Under the pieces are notes generated by a model. It was given only the letters and a program-made list of their open reading frames with translations, had not been told where the DNA came from and did no database searches. A program made the position numbers and the translations under genes. DNA of 64,000 bases from Microbacterium sp. YJN-G (lineage in GTDB: Bacteria; Actinomycetota; Actinomycetes; Actinomycetales; Microbacteriaceae), in contig NZ_CP060402.1 in the NCBI RefSeq assembly GCF_015040615.1, forward strand, positions 868,001-932,000, given 5' to 3'. Positions 16,092 through 25,243 of the stretch are shown here, in pieces (position 1 is the first letter of the stretch; each line of letters starts with the position of its first letter).

Positions 16092-18410
16092 GTGGACACA
16101 ATGGCACATGCCTATCCCGACGGAGCACGCGGCTATGAGACCTTCTCCGGTGTGGTCGATGAACTGGCTTCCCGGTCCACACCGAGTTGGCCGCCGCTGA
16201 CCGAGGCGGCGGATGGCTCTCCAAATGTCATCCTGGTGTTGGTGGACGATCTTGGATTCAGCGACATCTCTCCGTTCGGGGCCGAGATCGAGACCCCGAC
16301 GTTGCGCGAGATCGCTGAGGCGGGGTATCTCTTCACCAACTACCACACATCGACGGTCTGTGCGCCGGCGAGGGCGTCGTTGCTAACTGGCCTGAACCCG
16401 CACCGCGCGGGCTTTGCCACGGTCGCTGGATCCAGCCCGGGGTACCCTGCGTTCACGGCCGAGCTGCCTCCGGACGCGCCGACACTCGCGGAGTCCTTTC
16501 GCGCGGCGGGGTACGCGACGTTCATGGTCGGAAAATGGCACCTCACGCCGTCGAACAGGCTGCACGACGCCGCGGAGAAGTCATCGTGGCCGACCCAGCG
16601 GGGATTCGACCGCTACTACGGGTGCATGGACGCGTACACGACGATGTTCCAGCCGCATCGCCTGATGCGGGACAACAGTCCGGTCACGGTGGACGAGTAC
16701 GACAGCTCGTTCTATCTCACGGATGCACTGACCGACGAAGCGCGTTCGATGATCGCCGGCTTGCGGGCAAACGATCCGAGCAAGCCGTTCTTTCTGTATT
16801 TCGCGCATCAGGCGGTGCATGCGCCGTTGCAGGCAAGACCCGAAGACATCGAGAAGTACCGGGGTAAGTATGAGGCCGGCTGGGACGTCGTGCGCAGAAA
16901 CAGGGAAGCGCGCCAGCGGGCAGACGGACTCTTTCCGAAGGGATGTACGGCGGCCGCGCCGGATGAAGAGTTGACTCCATGGGCGGATCTCTCTCTGCCA
17001 CAACGTGCCTGGTTTGCGCGTTGCATGGAGGTCTACGCCGCGATGGTCGACAGCGTCGACCAGAGTCTGGGGAGGCTCCTGGCTCAGCTGCGTTCGATGG
17101 GCGAGTATGACAACACGATCGTTGCGTTCACCTCCGACAACGGCGCCAGTGGTGAAGGCGGCGTTCACGGTACCAGCGCTTACTTCGCATCGATGGGAGC
17201 GCCGACCGAACTGGGGCTGGCGACCTCGGACTCGGAGCTGAGTCTGGACGAGGTCGGCGGACCTCGACTCATGATGCACTATCCACGCGGTTGGGCTGCA
17301 GTATCGAATGCGCCCTTCGCCAAGTACAAGCGATACATGACAGAGGGGGGCATCCGTGCCCCACTGATCGTTTCGTGGCCCAAGGGGCTGCCGCGTGACG
17401 TCGAGGATGCTGGGTTGCGCACGCAATACGTCTACGTCTCCGACCTCGGTCAGACCCTGCTCGCGCTCGCTGGAGTCGAGCCGCTCAAGCGACTGAACGG
17501 CCAGAAGGTGAAGGCGGTCGACGGCATCCCGTTCGACGAGGTGCTTCGTGATCCGGAGGCTGACTGCACCCGCACCGAGCAGTATTCGGAATTCGGCGGC
17601 AGCCGGGCCCTCAGCAGTGGCCGATGGAAGATCTTGACCTCGCACCGTCAGGGCGACGAATTCTCCGACTCGCAGTGGCAACTGTTCGATATGGAGAACG
17701 ACCCGTGCGAGACGAGGGATCTGGCACAGGAACTCCCTGAGGTCGTCTCGCGACTTGCACGCCGATGGAATCAACAGGCGTGGCACAACACTGTGTTCCC
17801 GCTCAATGATGATGGGACGCTTACCCGTACCCGACCCTCCTCGGATCTGATTCTGGAGCAGCCGACTGTACTGACGCCGGAATCGCCGACGCTGGAGCGT
17901 TTCCGCTCGAACCGGTTGATACGTTTGCGGTCCTTCGAAGTCGTGGTGCGGCTCGTGCCGGATCGAGTTCAGCGGGGAGTGCTCTTCGCCCACGGTGATC
18001 AGGGAGGTGGCTACGTCGCTTTCCTCGAAGATGGTCGCCTCTGCTTCAGCTACAACGAATACGGCCGGATGCACCGGGAGACTGTGCCGCTCGGGTCGTG
18101 CGACCCGGAGGTCATCGCGTTCTCGTTCTCGGCGCTCGCGGACATCCGATGGCAGATCGACGTGAGCATTGACGATGAGCCGGTGCTTGCGATGGGGCCT
18201 GTTGTGCAGCTCACCGGTGCGGCGCCCTTCACCGGAATCAGCGTCGGCATTGACCGCGGAAGCCCGGTCGATTGGGAACTGCACGACCGAAGAGGGCCCT
18301 TCCGGTATTCGGGGCCGCTTGAAGTTGAGTACCGACCAGGGAACCGCGCGGACTACAACACAGAGATCATCGCGGACATCGATCGCACGGCCGCTGCGCG
18401 AACCGATTGA
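16092..18410 (+). CDS. Arylsulfatase-family sulfatase, cytoplasmic type
   Basis: A 772-residue type I sulfatase that would hydrolyse a sulfate ester. The formylglycine precursor is Cys90 in VCAPARASLLTG (C-x-P-x-R signature), the metal-binding VLVDDLGF is near the N-terminus, and VGKWHLTPS and FAKYKRYMTEGGIRAPLIVSWPKG are further family motifs. The length fits the approximately 780-residue arylsulfatase subgroup, whose last 150-170 residues form a beta-rich accessory domain. No signal peptide is visible, so the sulfate is removed inside the cell after import. I chose the GTG at 16092 because AGTGGAGGGA precedes it at good spacing; ATG at 16101 and GTG at 16008 are alternatives. Two island operators lie just upstream. 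Confidence 0.88.
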   Translation: MDTMAHAYPDGARGYETFSGVVDELASRSTPSWPPLTEAADGSPNVILVLVDDLGFSDISPFGAEIETPTLREIAEAGYLFTNYHTSTVCAPARASLLTGLNPHRAGFATVAGSSPGYPAFTAELPPDAPTLAESFRAAGYATFMVGKWHLTPSNRLHDAAEKSSWPTQRGFDRYYGCMDAYTTMFQPHRLMRDNSPVTVDEYDSSFYLTDALTDEARSMIAGLRANDPSKPFFLYFAHQAVHAPLQARPEDIEKYRGKYEAGWDVVRRNREARQRADGLFPKGCTAAAPDEELTPWADLSLPQRAWFARCMEVYAAMVDSVDQSLGRLLAQLRSMGEYDNTIVAFTSDNGASGEGGVHGTSAYFASMGAPTELGLATSDSELSLDEVGGPRLMMHYPRGWAAVSNAPFAKYKRYMTEGGIRAPLIVSWPKGLPRDVEDAGLRTQYVYVSDLGQTLLALAGVEPLKRLNGQKVKAVDGIPFDEVLRDPEADCTRTEQYSEFGGSRALSSGRWKILTSHRQGDEFSDSQWQLFDMENDPCETRDLAQELPEVVSRLARRWNQQAWHNTVFPLNDDGTLTRTRPSSDLILEQPTVLTPESPTLERFRSNRLIRLRSFEVVVRLVPDRVQRGVLFAHGDQGGGYVAFLEDGRLCFSYNEYGRMHRETVPLGSCDPEVIAFSFSALADIRWQIDVSIDDEPVLAMGPVVQLTGAAPFTGISVGIDRGSPVDWELHDRRGPFRYSGPLEVEYRPGNRADYNTEIIADIDRTAAARTD

Positions 18411-18462
18411 GCCGACTCGGAGCTCGCGACGACTCGTGTCGGAGAGCGGCGGTCCGCGGTTC

Positions 18463-19944
18463 CTACTCCGCGAGAGGATGCCGCTCGAGCAGCGCGATCA
18501 TCACCATGGCGGCGACAGCGAGTGGCACCAACGCCAAGAAGAGGGGGGACAACGCTGCCGCGTAAGCTTCGGCGATAGCAGAACGCAGCTGCGGGTCGAG
18601 CAGGGCGAGTCGATCTGGAGAGACCGTCGCCAGCGGCAGATCATCTTGAGCCGCTATACCGCGGCGGTCCAGCGCGGCGGCGAGCGTGTCTTGCAGGCGC
18701 CCGGCGAATGCGACCCCGACCAATGAGATCCCCATCGTGGCGCCGGCCTGACGGAAGAAGTTGTTCGCAGCGGTGGCGACACCGACGTTGTGTGCGGGTA
18801 GCGCATTCTGCGCGAGCAAAGTCAACAGGAGCACGTTGGTGCCGATCCCGGCACCGAGTAACGCTGCTGATAGCGCCAGGCGCATCGGAGTCGTGTCGGC
18901 GCCGAGAGTTCCCAACAGAACGAGGCCGGCCGCGACGGCACCGGCACCGACTGTGGGAATGAGGATATACCGCCCGGTGCGTGACACGGCGAACCCCGTG
19001 AGAGCGGATGCGATCACGGTGGTGAGGATCATCGGGAGCAGCAACAGCCCAGCTTGGAGGGCGGACAGGCCGAGCACCATCTGGGCGAACGACGGAAGAT
19101 ACGAAAGCACGACGAACGAGGCCACTCCACTGCAGATCATGCCGGCAGCGGTAGCCAGAACGAACGTGCGACTGCGGAAGAGGATGCCCGGCAGCACGGG
19201 CTGCTCGGCCCGGCGCTCCGCAGGCAACAGCGCGAAGCAGGTTGCGGCGGCGATCACTCCAAGAAACCAGGACCACTCAGCAGAGAGCGATCCTGAGGCT
19301 GCGGTCACCAGCGCCGTCGTTCCGATGCAAAGCAGGAGCATGCCCCCGATGTCGGGTGCGACGCGGCTTGAGCCTGGACCGCTCGCCGCGATGTATCGCG
19401 CACTGAGCGCCAAGGCCATGACGAGCAGTGGAAGGGTCCCCCAGAACACCCAGCGCCACCCGGGGCCGTCGGTAAGCCATCCTCCGATGAGTACTCCGCT
19501 GATCGTGGCCACTGCCCAGACCGAACCGAATGCGCCTGCGTACTTCGCTCGTTCACGTGAAGGAACGGCCGCCGCCATGATCGTCTGCGTCAGCACCATG
19601 ACCGCACCGCCACCGATCCCTTGTGCAAGACGAGCGATGATGAGCACGTCGAGATTCCAGGAAGAAGCCCCCAGCAGGGTGCCGGCGCCGAACACGACGC
19701 TTGCTCCGAGCAACAGCCTCTTGCGATCGACGACATCGGCCAAAGCGCCAGCCAGCGGCATGCTGAGAGTGGCAGTGAGCACGAACGCTGCGACGATCCA
19801 GCCGATACGATCCAGACCTCCGAGCTCGGCGATGACGGTGGGCAACGCGGTGTTCAGTACGGTCTGGTTGAAGGAGACGACCAGCATCGAGGCCATCAGC
19901 GTCACCACGAGCATGCGCACCGACACCGGCGGCGACGCGGTCAT
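18463..19944 (-). CDS. MFS transporter, DHA2 (14-helix EmrB/QacA) family
   Basis: A 493-residue membrane protein with about 14 hydrophobic segments. Motif A (LAGALADVVDRKRLLL) and the early NTALPTVIAELGG segment mark the drug:H+ antiporter-2 family. It is the last gene of the aminotransferase-acetamidase-hydantoinase operon (9 bp after the hydantoinase stop), so it may export a pathway product or toxic intermediate rather than a drug. It faces the sulfatase gene end to end. Confidence 0.85.
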   Translation of the reverse strand: MTASPPVSVRMLVVTLMASMLVVSFNQTVLNTALPTVIAELGGLDRIGWIVAAFVLTATLSMPLAGALADVVDRKRLLLGASVVFGAGTLLGASSWNLDVLIIARLAQGIGGGAVMVLTQTIMAAAVPSRERAKYAGAFGSVWAVATISGVLIGGWLTDGPGWRWVFWGTLPLLVMALALSARYIAASGPGSSRVAPDIGGMLLLCIGTTALVTAASGSLSAEWSWFLGVIAAATCFALLPAERRAEQPVLPGILFRSRTFVLATAAGMICSGVASFVVLSYLPSFAQMVLGLSALQAGLLLLPMILTTVIASALTGFAVSRTGRYILIPTVGAGAVAAGLVLLGTLGADTTPMRLALSAALLGAGIGTNVLLLTLLAQNALPAHNVGVATAANNFFRQAGATMGISLVGVAFAGRLQDTLAAALDRRGIAAQDDLPLATVSPDRLALLDPQLRSAIAEAYAAALSPLFLALVPLAVAAMVMIALLERHPLAE

Positions 19945-19953
19945 CTCAGCGAC

Positions 19954-21378
19954 TCAGCAGGCCGGGCGGCTGAGCACGTCAGACGACACGCGCTGCGACT
20001 GGATCTCTCCGACGGGGCTGGCGACCAGCCGACGATCGTCCACCATCACGCGACCGCGCAGCAGTGTCATCGTGTTCCACGCGCGCGTGCGGTACCCCTC
20101 CCACGGCGTGTAGTCGGCCTCGTGCAGATCGGCTGCTGTCACACGGCGGTCCACATCGATGTCGAGTATGGCGAGATCGGCGTCGCTGCCGACGGCGATG
20201 GCGCCCTTGCGAGGGTAGAGGCCGAGGATCTTCGCCGCGTTCGCCGAGGTGAGGTCGACGAAACGGGTGAGCTCGAGGCCGCGGCCGACCACGCCCTCGG
20301 TGTAGGCCACGGCCATGCGCATCTCCACCCCAGCGTGACCGCCGGTAGCGTCGTAGATCGTCTTGCCGCGCGTCTTCACGTCGAAGTCGGTGCACACGCC
20401 GTCGGTCGCGAGGGTGCTCAGCGTGCCGTCGATCAGGGCAGGCCACATGTCGTCGCGGTCGTCGGCATCCTTTAGCGAGGGATACGTGTGATAGATGGCG
20501 CCGTGCGGCTCGCGGTAGTTCTCGGCAGAGAAGTACGCGTAGTGCGGGAGTATCTCGCCGTAGATGGGGGCGCCAGCGCCTCGAGCCTGACGGATCGCGT
20601 CGATGCCGACGTTGGCGCTCACGTGCATGAGGTAGATCGCGGCGCCCACGTGGCGGGCGAGCGTGATCGCGCGCTGGAACGAGAGCTGCTCGGAGAGTAC
20701 GTTGTGCGCGTGGTGCATGTTCTCGAGTCCGATCGCGCCCTGGTGCTTGAGGCGGCGGTACGAGTACATGACGATGTCGTCGTCCTCGGCGTGCACGGCG
20801 AGCATGGCACCGGCCGCAGCGGTCTGCTCCATGATCCCCCACATGTTGCCGAGATCGGTTTTCTGATGCGGGCGCGTGGGAGTGGTGTTCGTCATCCACA
20901 CCTTCCAGCTGCCGTGTCCGTTGCGCACTGCATCCGGGATCTGCTCCAGAACGCTGAACGGGATCTCAGGCTCTTTGAAGGTGCCGTGCAGGGCGAAGTC
21001 CGTGTAGCTCTGCCCAGTCCACTCGGCGGCCTTACGCGCGAACGATTCGGTGAGTTCGTCGCCCGGCTTCCAGTGGGCGAAGTCGACAAGCGTGGTGGTG
21101 CCGCCGTAGATTGCGCCCTCACTGACACGGTCGGCGCCGAAGCACATGATGCCGCTCTCCGCTGCGGTGGGCAGGACCGAGTTGGTGTGCACGTGCGGGT
21201 CGACGCCGCCGGGGACCACGAGCTTGCCGCCCACGTCGATCACGCGGTGCGCGGCGTCGGTCGGCGTGGTTCCTGCGAAGGCGAGCGCCGCGATGCGTCC
21301 GTCGGCGATCGCGATGTCCAGTGGCTCCGCACCGGATGGGGTGACGACGAGGCCGCCGGTGATGAGGAGGTCGTACAT
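19954..21378 (-). CDS. Hydantoinase/dihydropyrimidinase-family cyclic amidohydrolase
   Basis: A 474-residue member of the D-hydantoinase/dihydropyrimidinase group, which opens cyclic ureides or amides at a binuclear metal site. Visible metal ligands: the HVH pair in VPGGVDPHVH (about 60-64), a candidate carboxylated Lys in SWKVWMTNT (about 158), AVHAEDD, YLMHVSA and ATDG. The length is right for the family. It starts two bases after the acetamidase stop. Expected products are N-carbamoyl or half-amide acids, which could go to the cysteine hydrolase, acetamidase or amidase of the same island. The true ring substrate is unknown. Confidence 0.88.
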   Translation of the reverse strand: MYDLLITGGLVVTPSGAEPLDIAIADGRIAALAFAGTTPTDAAHRVIDVGGKLVVPGGVDPHVHTNSVLPTAAESGIMCFGADRVSEGAIYGGTTTLVDFAHWKPGDELTESFARKAAEWTGQSYTDFALHGTFKEPEIPFSVLEQIPDAVRNGHGSWKVWMTNTTPTRPHQKTDLGNMWGIMEQTAAAGAMLAVHAEDDDIVMYSYRRLKHQGAIGLENMHHAHNVLSEQLSFQRAITLARHVGAAIYLMHVSANVGIDAIRQARGAGAPIYGEILPHYAYFSAENYREPHGAIYHTYPSLKDADDRDDMWPALIDGTLSTLATDGVCTDFDVKTRGKTIYDATGGHAGVEMRMAVAYTEGVVGRGLELTRFVDLTSANAAKILGLYPRKGAIAVGSDADLAILDIDVDRRVTAADLHEADYTPWEGYRTRAWNTMTLLRGRVMVDDRRLVASPVGEIQSQRVSSDVLSRPAC

Positions 21379-21379
21379 G

Positions 21380-22282
21380 TCAGTCCTCTTTCGTCTCGAA
21401 GGGGGCGGTGAGCAGATAGCGCGTGTCGAGCGAGACCTTCACGCTCTTGCGGGCGTTGACGAGCTGCGACACTGAGACGTCGGCGGCGGCGGACAGCAGC
21501 ATCGCAGTGTGCTCCCTCGACCAGCCCCGGTCGGCCCGGACGATCGCCATGGTCTCGTCGAGGGCGACGGTCGCCGCCTCGTCGAGGTCCTCGCCGTCGC
21601 CGAGCACGATCATGCGGTCCTCTGAGAAGACGACCGGGCCGCGCACCGGAGCGGGGCGCACGACCCGGCAGGAGAGCTCGACCGAACCCTCCATCTCGAC
21701 GGCGGTGAGCGAGCACTCGCCGTCGCCCTGCACCGCATGCAGATCACCGGCGTAGAGGCTGCCACCGTCGACCTGAGCGGTCACGAACAGTGATGAGCCG
21801 GCGATGATGTCGCGGCAGTCCATGTTGCCGCCGTAGCGGCCGACGGTCGACGAGTTCGGGCTCTCGCCCGCAGGGGCGAGCCCGATCTTGCCGACCATGG
21901 GCCGGATCGGCACGCGCACGCCATCGGGGAAGTGCGCGTGACCGTCGTGCACGGGGATCACCAGTCCGTGCATGGCGAGCGGTTCGCCGAAGCCACCGCG
22001 CCCCGGCATGGTCACCATACCGCCGCGGTCGGCGATGCTGATCTCGTGCACGTCGATGCGCACGAGATCGCCTGGCCGGACACCCTCGATCCTCACCGGT
22101 CCCGTCACGGGGATCGAGAAGATCGAGAAGTCCTCGGCGGTCTCGAATCGGGGGTCTGTGAGCACGCTGCGAGTCTCGAGGACGAAGTGCTGCCCCTGTG
22201 CGACGGTCAGCACCGGCGGGGCTTCGGGGGCGAACTCGCTCCGGGCATGCAGGAAGTCGGCGTGTGCCGTCGCGCCGGTCAT
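21380..22282 (-). CDS. Acetamidase/formamidase (FmdA/AmdA) family amidase
   Basis: A 300-residue protein of the FmdA_AmdA family, hydrolysing short amides such as formamide or acetamide to the acid and ammonia. PGDLVRIDVHEISI, the PMVGKIGLAPAG segment, GGNMDCRDI and GDLHAVQGDGE (a metal-site region) are typical. The start at 22282 overlaps the aminotransferase stop by ATGA; longer upstream extensions have no support. In this operon it probably releases ammonia from a small amide formed after ring opening. Confidence 0.88.
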   Translation of the reverse strand: MTGATAHADFLHARSEFAPEAPPVLTVAQGQHFVLETRSVLTDPRFETAEDFSIFSIPVTGPVRIEGVRPGDLVRIDVHEISIADRGGMVTMPGRGGFGEPLAMHGLVIPVHDGHAHFPDGVRVPIRPMVGKIGLAPAGESPNSSTVGRYGGNMDCRDIIAGSSLFVTAQVDGGSLYAGDLHAVQGDGECSLTAVEMEGSVELSCRVVRPAPVRGPVVFSEDRMIVLGDGEDLDEAATVALDETMAIVRADRGWSREHTAMLLSAAADVSVSQLVNARKSVKVSLDTRYLLTAPFETKED

Positions 22283-23274
22283 GCTCCTGCGGAATCGTAG
22301 AGGACTTCTGCACCGCCGCTTTCCGCGGAGCCGGGTTCTGCCGTGCCGTAGACGGGGGTGACCCAGTGGGCGAAGTCGGTGACGCGCCCGCGCACCGCGT
22401 CCTGATAGAGCTCCTGGAGACCTGCCGTGATCGGGCCCGCCGTGGCGCCGTCGCCGATCAGGGTGCGGTCCACCGACGTGACGTGGTTCACCTCGGCGGC
22501 GCTGCCGCACACGAAGATCTCGTCGGCGGAGTACAGCTCGGTGCGGTCGATCGGTCGGATGTCCACGTCAAGGCCGAGCTGTGTGGTCGCCAGCTGCAGC
22601 ACGGAGTCGCGGGTGATGCCTTCGAGGATGCTCTCGGTCGACGGCGGCGTGCACAGACGGCCCTGGCGGACCATGAAGACGTTGTAGCCGGCGCCTTCGG
22701 CGACGTGGCCGGTCTCGGTGAGCAGGAGCGCCGCGCTGTAGCCGTTGCGCTTGGCCTCGAGCAGAGCGAGGCGGCCGTTCTGGTAGTTCGCGATCGACTT
22801 CACCCGGGGCGGCATCGCACGATCGGAGAGCCGGGCCCAGCTCGAGATCTGCACATCGAGGCCGGTGGCGCCGAAGTAGTTGCCCATGGGGATCGCGGCC
22901 ATGAACACTGTGGCGGGGCCGGTGTCATCAGGCTTGCCGTCAGGTGAGTCGACGAACACCTGGGTGCGCATGTGCAGATTCGAGCGCAGGTCGTTCGCGC
23001 GGATGAGTCCCAGCAGTTGCTCGGACAGCGCTGCTGTGTCTGTAGGGCCGTCGATCTCGACGACGCGCATGGAGTCGATGAGTCGGCGCATGTGGTCCTC
23101 GACGCGGAAGGCATACAGTTCGCCGTCCTCTTCGCTCCAGTAGGCACGGAAGCCCTCGAACACGCCGACGCCGTACTTGGTGCTCGTGCTGAGCACGTGC
23201 AGACGCGCATCGGCATAGTCGATGAGTTCACCGTCGTGCAGCAGGTAACGGACTGGGGAGGAAATGGGGGACAT
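22279..23274 (-). CDS. PLP fold-type IV aminotransferase (branched-chain aminotransferase-like)
   Basis: A 331-residue class IV aminotransferase, first gene of the minus-strand operon. FEGFRAYWSEEDG, the PLP-lysine segment RVKSIANYQNGR, GHVAEGAGYNVF and GSAAEVNHVTSVDRTLIGDG resemble BCAT more than D-alanine aminotransferase, but the catabolic context argues against a housekeeping IlvE. The likely role is to deaminate an amino acid released from the ring compound, or to supply a keto acid. The start at 23274 is preceded by AGGATGG; an island operator lies 39-54 bp upstream. Confidence 0.85.
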   Translation of the reverse strand: MSPISSPVRYLLHDGELIDYADARLHVLSTSTKYGVGVFEGFRAYWSEEDGELYAFRVEDHMRRLIDSMRVVEIDGPTDTAALSEQLLGLIRANDLRSNLHMRTQVFVDSPDGKPDDTGPATVFMAAIPMGNYFGATGLDVQISSWARLSDRAMPPRVKSIANYQNGRLALLEAKRNGYSAALLLTETGHVAEGAGYNVFMVRQGRLCTPPSTESILEGITRDSVLQLATTQLGLDVDIRPIDRTELYSADEIFVCGSAAEVNHVTSVDRTLIGDGATAGPITAGLQELYQDAVRGRVTDFAHWVTPVYGTAEPGSAESGGAEVLYDSAGA

Positions 23275-23312
23275 CAGCGCACACCATCCTGTCTTCAATC
23301 GATGCGTATGTT

Positions 23313-23328
23313 CATCACCATAATGAAG
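23313..23328. promoter_or_regulatory. Island operator 3 (aminotransferase operon)
   Basis: CATCACCATAATGAAG matches CTTCAYTATARTGAAG at 14 of 16 positions and overlaps the -10 of the minus-strand operon. Confidence 0.65.
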
Positions 23329-23349
23329 ATCGATCGCAGGTGTTGTCAA
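23320..23349 (-). promoter_or_regulatory. Promoter of the aminotransferase-hydantoinase operon
   Basis: Minus strand: TTGACA (23349-23344), 18-bp spacer, CATTAT (23325-23320). The -10 hexamer is inside the island operator at 23313-23328. Confidence 0.55.
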
Positions 23350-23532
23350 CCATGCTCATGGCGCGTGCACTGTCGTCATCGGTGGTGACCGGGAATGTGC
23401 GGTCGAGGCCCGGAGCATCCGTGGCTTCCGCAGAATAGGGTGGAGGGTGGGGTCCGCAGGCGGTTGGCCAGTCGGGATCCGGCACTGTGGTCGATGTCGC
23501 GCTGAACCTGGGGTGATCCGCCGTTTCGGTGG

Positions 23533-23561
23533 TTGACACGGATGCTTAGTTTCAATAGATT
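23533..23561 (+). promoter_or_regulatory. Promoter of the MBL-fold operon, probably leaderless
   Basis: TTGACA (23533-23538), 17-bp spacer, TAGATT (23556-23561). The A of the ATG at 23568 is 7 nt after the -10, where +1 is expected, and no ribosome-binding site is present, so the mRNA is probably leaderless. Confidence 0.6.
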
Positions 23562-23565
23562 GAAG
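23550..23565. promoter_or_regulatory. Island operator 4 (MBL-fold operon)
   Basis: TTTCAATAGATTGAAG: perfect TTCAAT/ATTGAA arms, 12 of 16 positions match the island consensus, and it covers the -10 of the leaderless promoter. Confidence 0.6.
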
Positions 23566-23567
23566 TC

Positions 23568-24392
23568 ATGTTCAATACGCTATCCGACGACTTGGCGGTC
23601 CTTGGCGGAGCATATGCGCTGGGCGACAACGTGAGTTGGGTGCCCCGTGGCTCGACTGGATACCAGGCCTCCAACTGCTATCTCCTCACGGAAGGTGACG
23701 CTCACCTGCTCATCGACTCAGGCATGGCTGTGCACAGCATGCAGGTGCTCGATGACCTCGCCGCGTTGATCGGCGAGGGCGGAGGAGTCTCGATATTCTT
23801 CACTCGCCCCGAGATGGACTGCGTGTCGAATCTCGAGTCCATTGCCCACCGGTTCGATGTGTTGCGTCTGTTCACCGGCGGGGTGATCAATCCGTTCGAC
23901 GCGTTCGATGATGTCAGCCGTTTCGCGCTTCGCGGCCGGCGGCAGCAGATCGACGGCACTCGCACTGCCACGGGTGATGCACTGGAGCGTTCGATGAGCA
24001 TCGAGATTGCTCCCGGTCGTATCCTGGACGTCCAGTCCCCTCTGCTTCGACTGCTGCCGACCTTCTGGGGTTGGGACGCGAAGACCGGTGCGCTTTTCAC
24101 GTCCGACACATTCACGCATGGCGTCATGGATGGTCCGGACGGGTATCGATTCATCGACGACACGGTGGAGGACGACACGACGCCCGCGCAGGTCGCAGCG
24201 CATCTGTTCGCCAAGTACGAATGGCTCCCTCGCGCCACCAAGCATCCGTTGCGGGACTGGCTCGCGGAGACATTCGACAGATTTGAACCCGAGATCATCG
24301 CCCCCTCGCGGGGCGCGGTGATCCGTGGGCGGGCGACTGTTCGTCGCCACCTCGATCTCATGCTGGCCGCATTGGCCGACGAAGCGGCATAG
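23568..24392 (+). CDS. Degenerate metallo-beta-lactamase-fold protein, pair 1 member A
   Basis: A 274-residue protein of the MBL fold. LLIDSGMAV is the usual first strand-turn Asp-Ser-Gly. Where active homologues have an HxExxH-type metal loop, this has FTRPEMDCVSN (Arg80, Glu82, Asp84, Cys85), and the last ligand His is Arg248 (APSRGAV). Asp180 (FTSDTF) is kept. So most ligand histidines are gone and it is unlikely to hold the normal two-metal site. It is most similar to the protein at 26037 and sits 11 bp before the better-preserved partner at 24404. It may be a structural or regulatory half of a heteromer. Function unknown. Confidence 0.75.
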   Translation: MFNTLSDDLAVLGGAYALGDNVSWVPRGSTGYQASNCYLLTEGDAHLLIDSGMAVHSMQVLDDLAALIGEGGGVSIFFTRPEMDCVSNLESIAHRFDVLRLFTGGVINPFDAFDDVSRFALRGRRQQIDGTRTATGDALERSMSIEIAPGRILDVQSPLLRLLPTFWGWDAKTGALFTSDTFTHGVMDGPDGYRFIDDTVEDDTTPAQVAAHLFAKYEWLPRATKHPLRDWLAETFDRFEPEIIAPSRGAVIRGRATVRRHLDLMLAALADEAA

Positions 24393-24403
24393 GAGGAGCT
24401 GCA

Positions 24404-25222
24404 TTGGAGAACATCATCACTGAGACGATGGCTGCAGAGTTTCCGCGCGAGATCCGGCCGGGTGTGTTCTGGATGGGGGCGTGTCTGCCTTTCCATCTCG
24501 CCGACCGGGTGATCCACGGGCATAATTCCGCGTACGTGGTCAAGGGCGACACTGCGTCGATGATCATCGATACGGGCAATCCGTCGAGTTGGAACACGAT
24601 CTCCAAGAAGCTCGACGAGATTCTTGGAGACGAGCCGCTGACCTATGTCTTCCCCACGCACCCGGAACTGCCTCATACAGGAAATCTGCCGCGCCTGGTG
24701 GAGAAGTATCCCGACGTGAAGGTGGTGGGTGATATGCACGATTACCACCTGTTCTATCCGCAGATCGTCCCGAACCTGAATTCCCGCGATCCAGGCGAGG
24801 TGATCGACCTCGGTGGGGGACAGGAGGTCCTCATCGCAGAGGCGATGATTCGTGATCTGCCGAACACCCAGTGGGCCTTCGCCCGGCGCGAGAAGGTGCT
24901 GTTCACCGCCGACGGCTTCTGCTATATGCACCGGCCGGAGCTCGATGACGAGGATCCTCTGCATCTCCCGGGTGAATGCGCTCTCACCACCGATGAACTC
25001 GCACAGCCGATCGCGGTGGAGAATGCTGAGTTCTTCACCGGCAGCGCGCTGTACTGGGCGCGGTTCAAGAACGACGCCGATCAGGTGTATGACCGTGTGC
25101 TCGCGCTGGTCGATGAACTGGGCGTCGAAGTCGTCGCACCCACGCACGGAAACGTCATCACCAATGTCCGCGAAGTGGAACCGATCATCCGTGAGGGGCA
25201 CAAGCGGGCTTATCGCTACTAA
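24404..25222 (+). CDS. MBL-fold hydrolase-like protein, pair 1 member B
   Basis: A 272-residue MBL-fold protein starting with TTG; AGGAGGAG lies at ideal distance, so I prefer this over ATG at 24428. Metal-loop residues are PTHPELPHTGN (His86, Glu88, His91), with IIDTG, Asp170 (FTADGF) and the last His248 (PTHGNV). The H-x-E-x-x-H pattern resembles flavodiiron/ROO-type MBL domains with the usual Asp changed to Pro90. There is no flavodoxin domain. It could be a hydrolase, oxidoreductase or dioxygenase-like enzyme acting with the degenerate member A. Its closest relative in the window is at 26738. Confidence 0.75.
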   Translation: MENIITETMAAEFPREIRPGVFWMGACLPFHLADRVIHGHNSAYVVKGDTASMIIDTGNPSSWNTISKKLDEILGDEPLTYVFPTHPELPHTGNLPRLVEKYPDVKVVGDMHDYHLFYPQIVPNLNSRDPGEVIDLGGGQEVLIAEAMIRDLPNTQWAFARREKVLFTADGFCYMHRPELDDEDPLHLPGECALTTDELAQPIAVENAEFFTGSALYWARFKNDADQVYDRVLALVDELGVEVVAPTHGNVITNVREVEPIIREGHKRAYRY

Positions 25223-25243
25223 CGCGGTAGTCACCGCACAGCC

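Noticed and set aside
16581..18284. Long minus-strand open frame opposite the sulfatase
   Set aside because: The sulfatase signature lies on the plus strand; the antisense translation has no recognisable domain.
22279..23274. Housekeeping branched-chain aminotransferase IlvE
   Set aside because: Possible by motifs, but it heads an operon with acetamidase, hydantoinase and MFS genes under an island operator, so a catabolic role is more likely.
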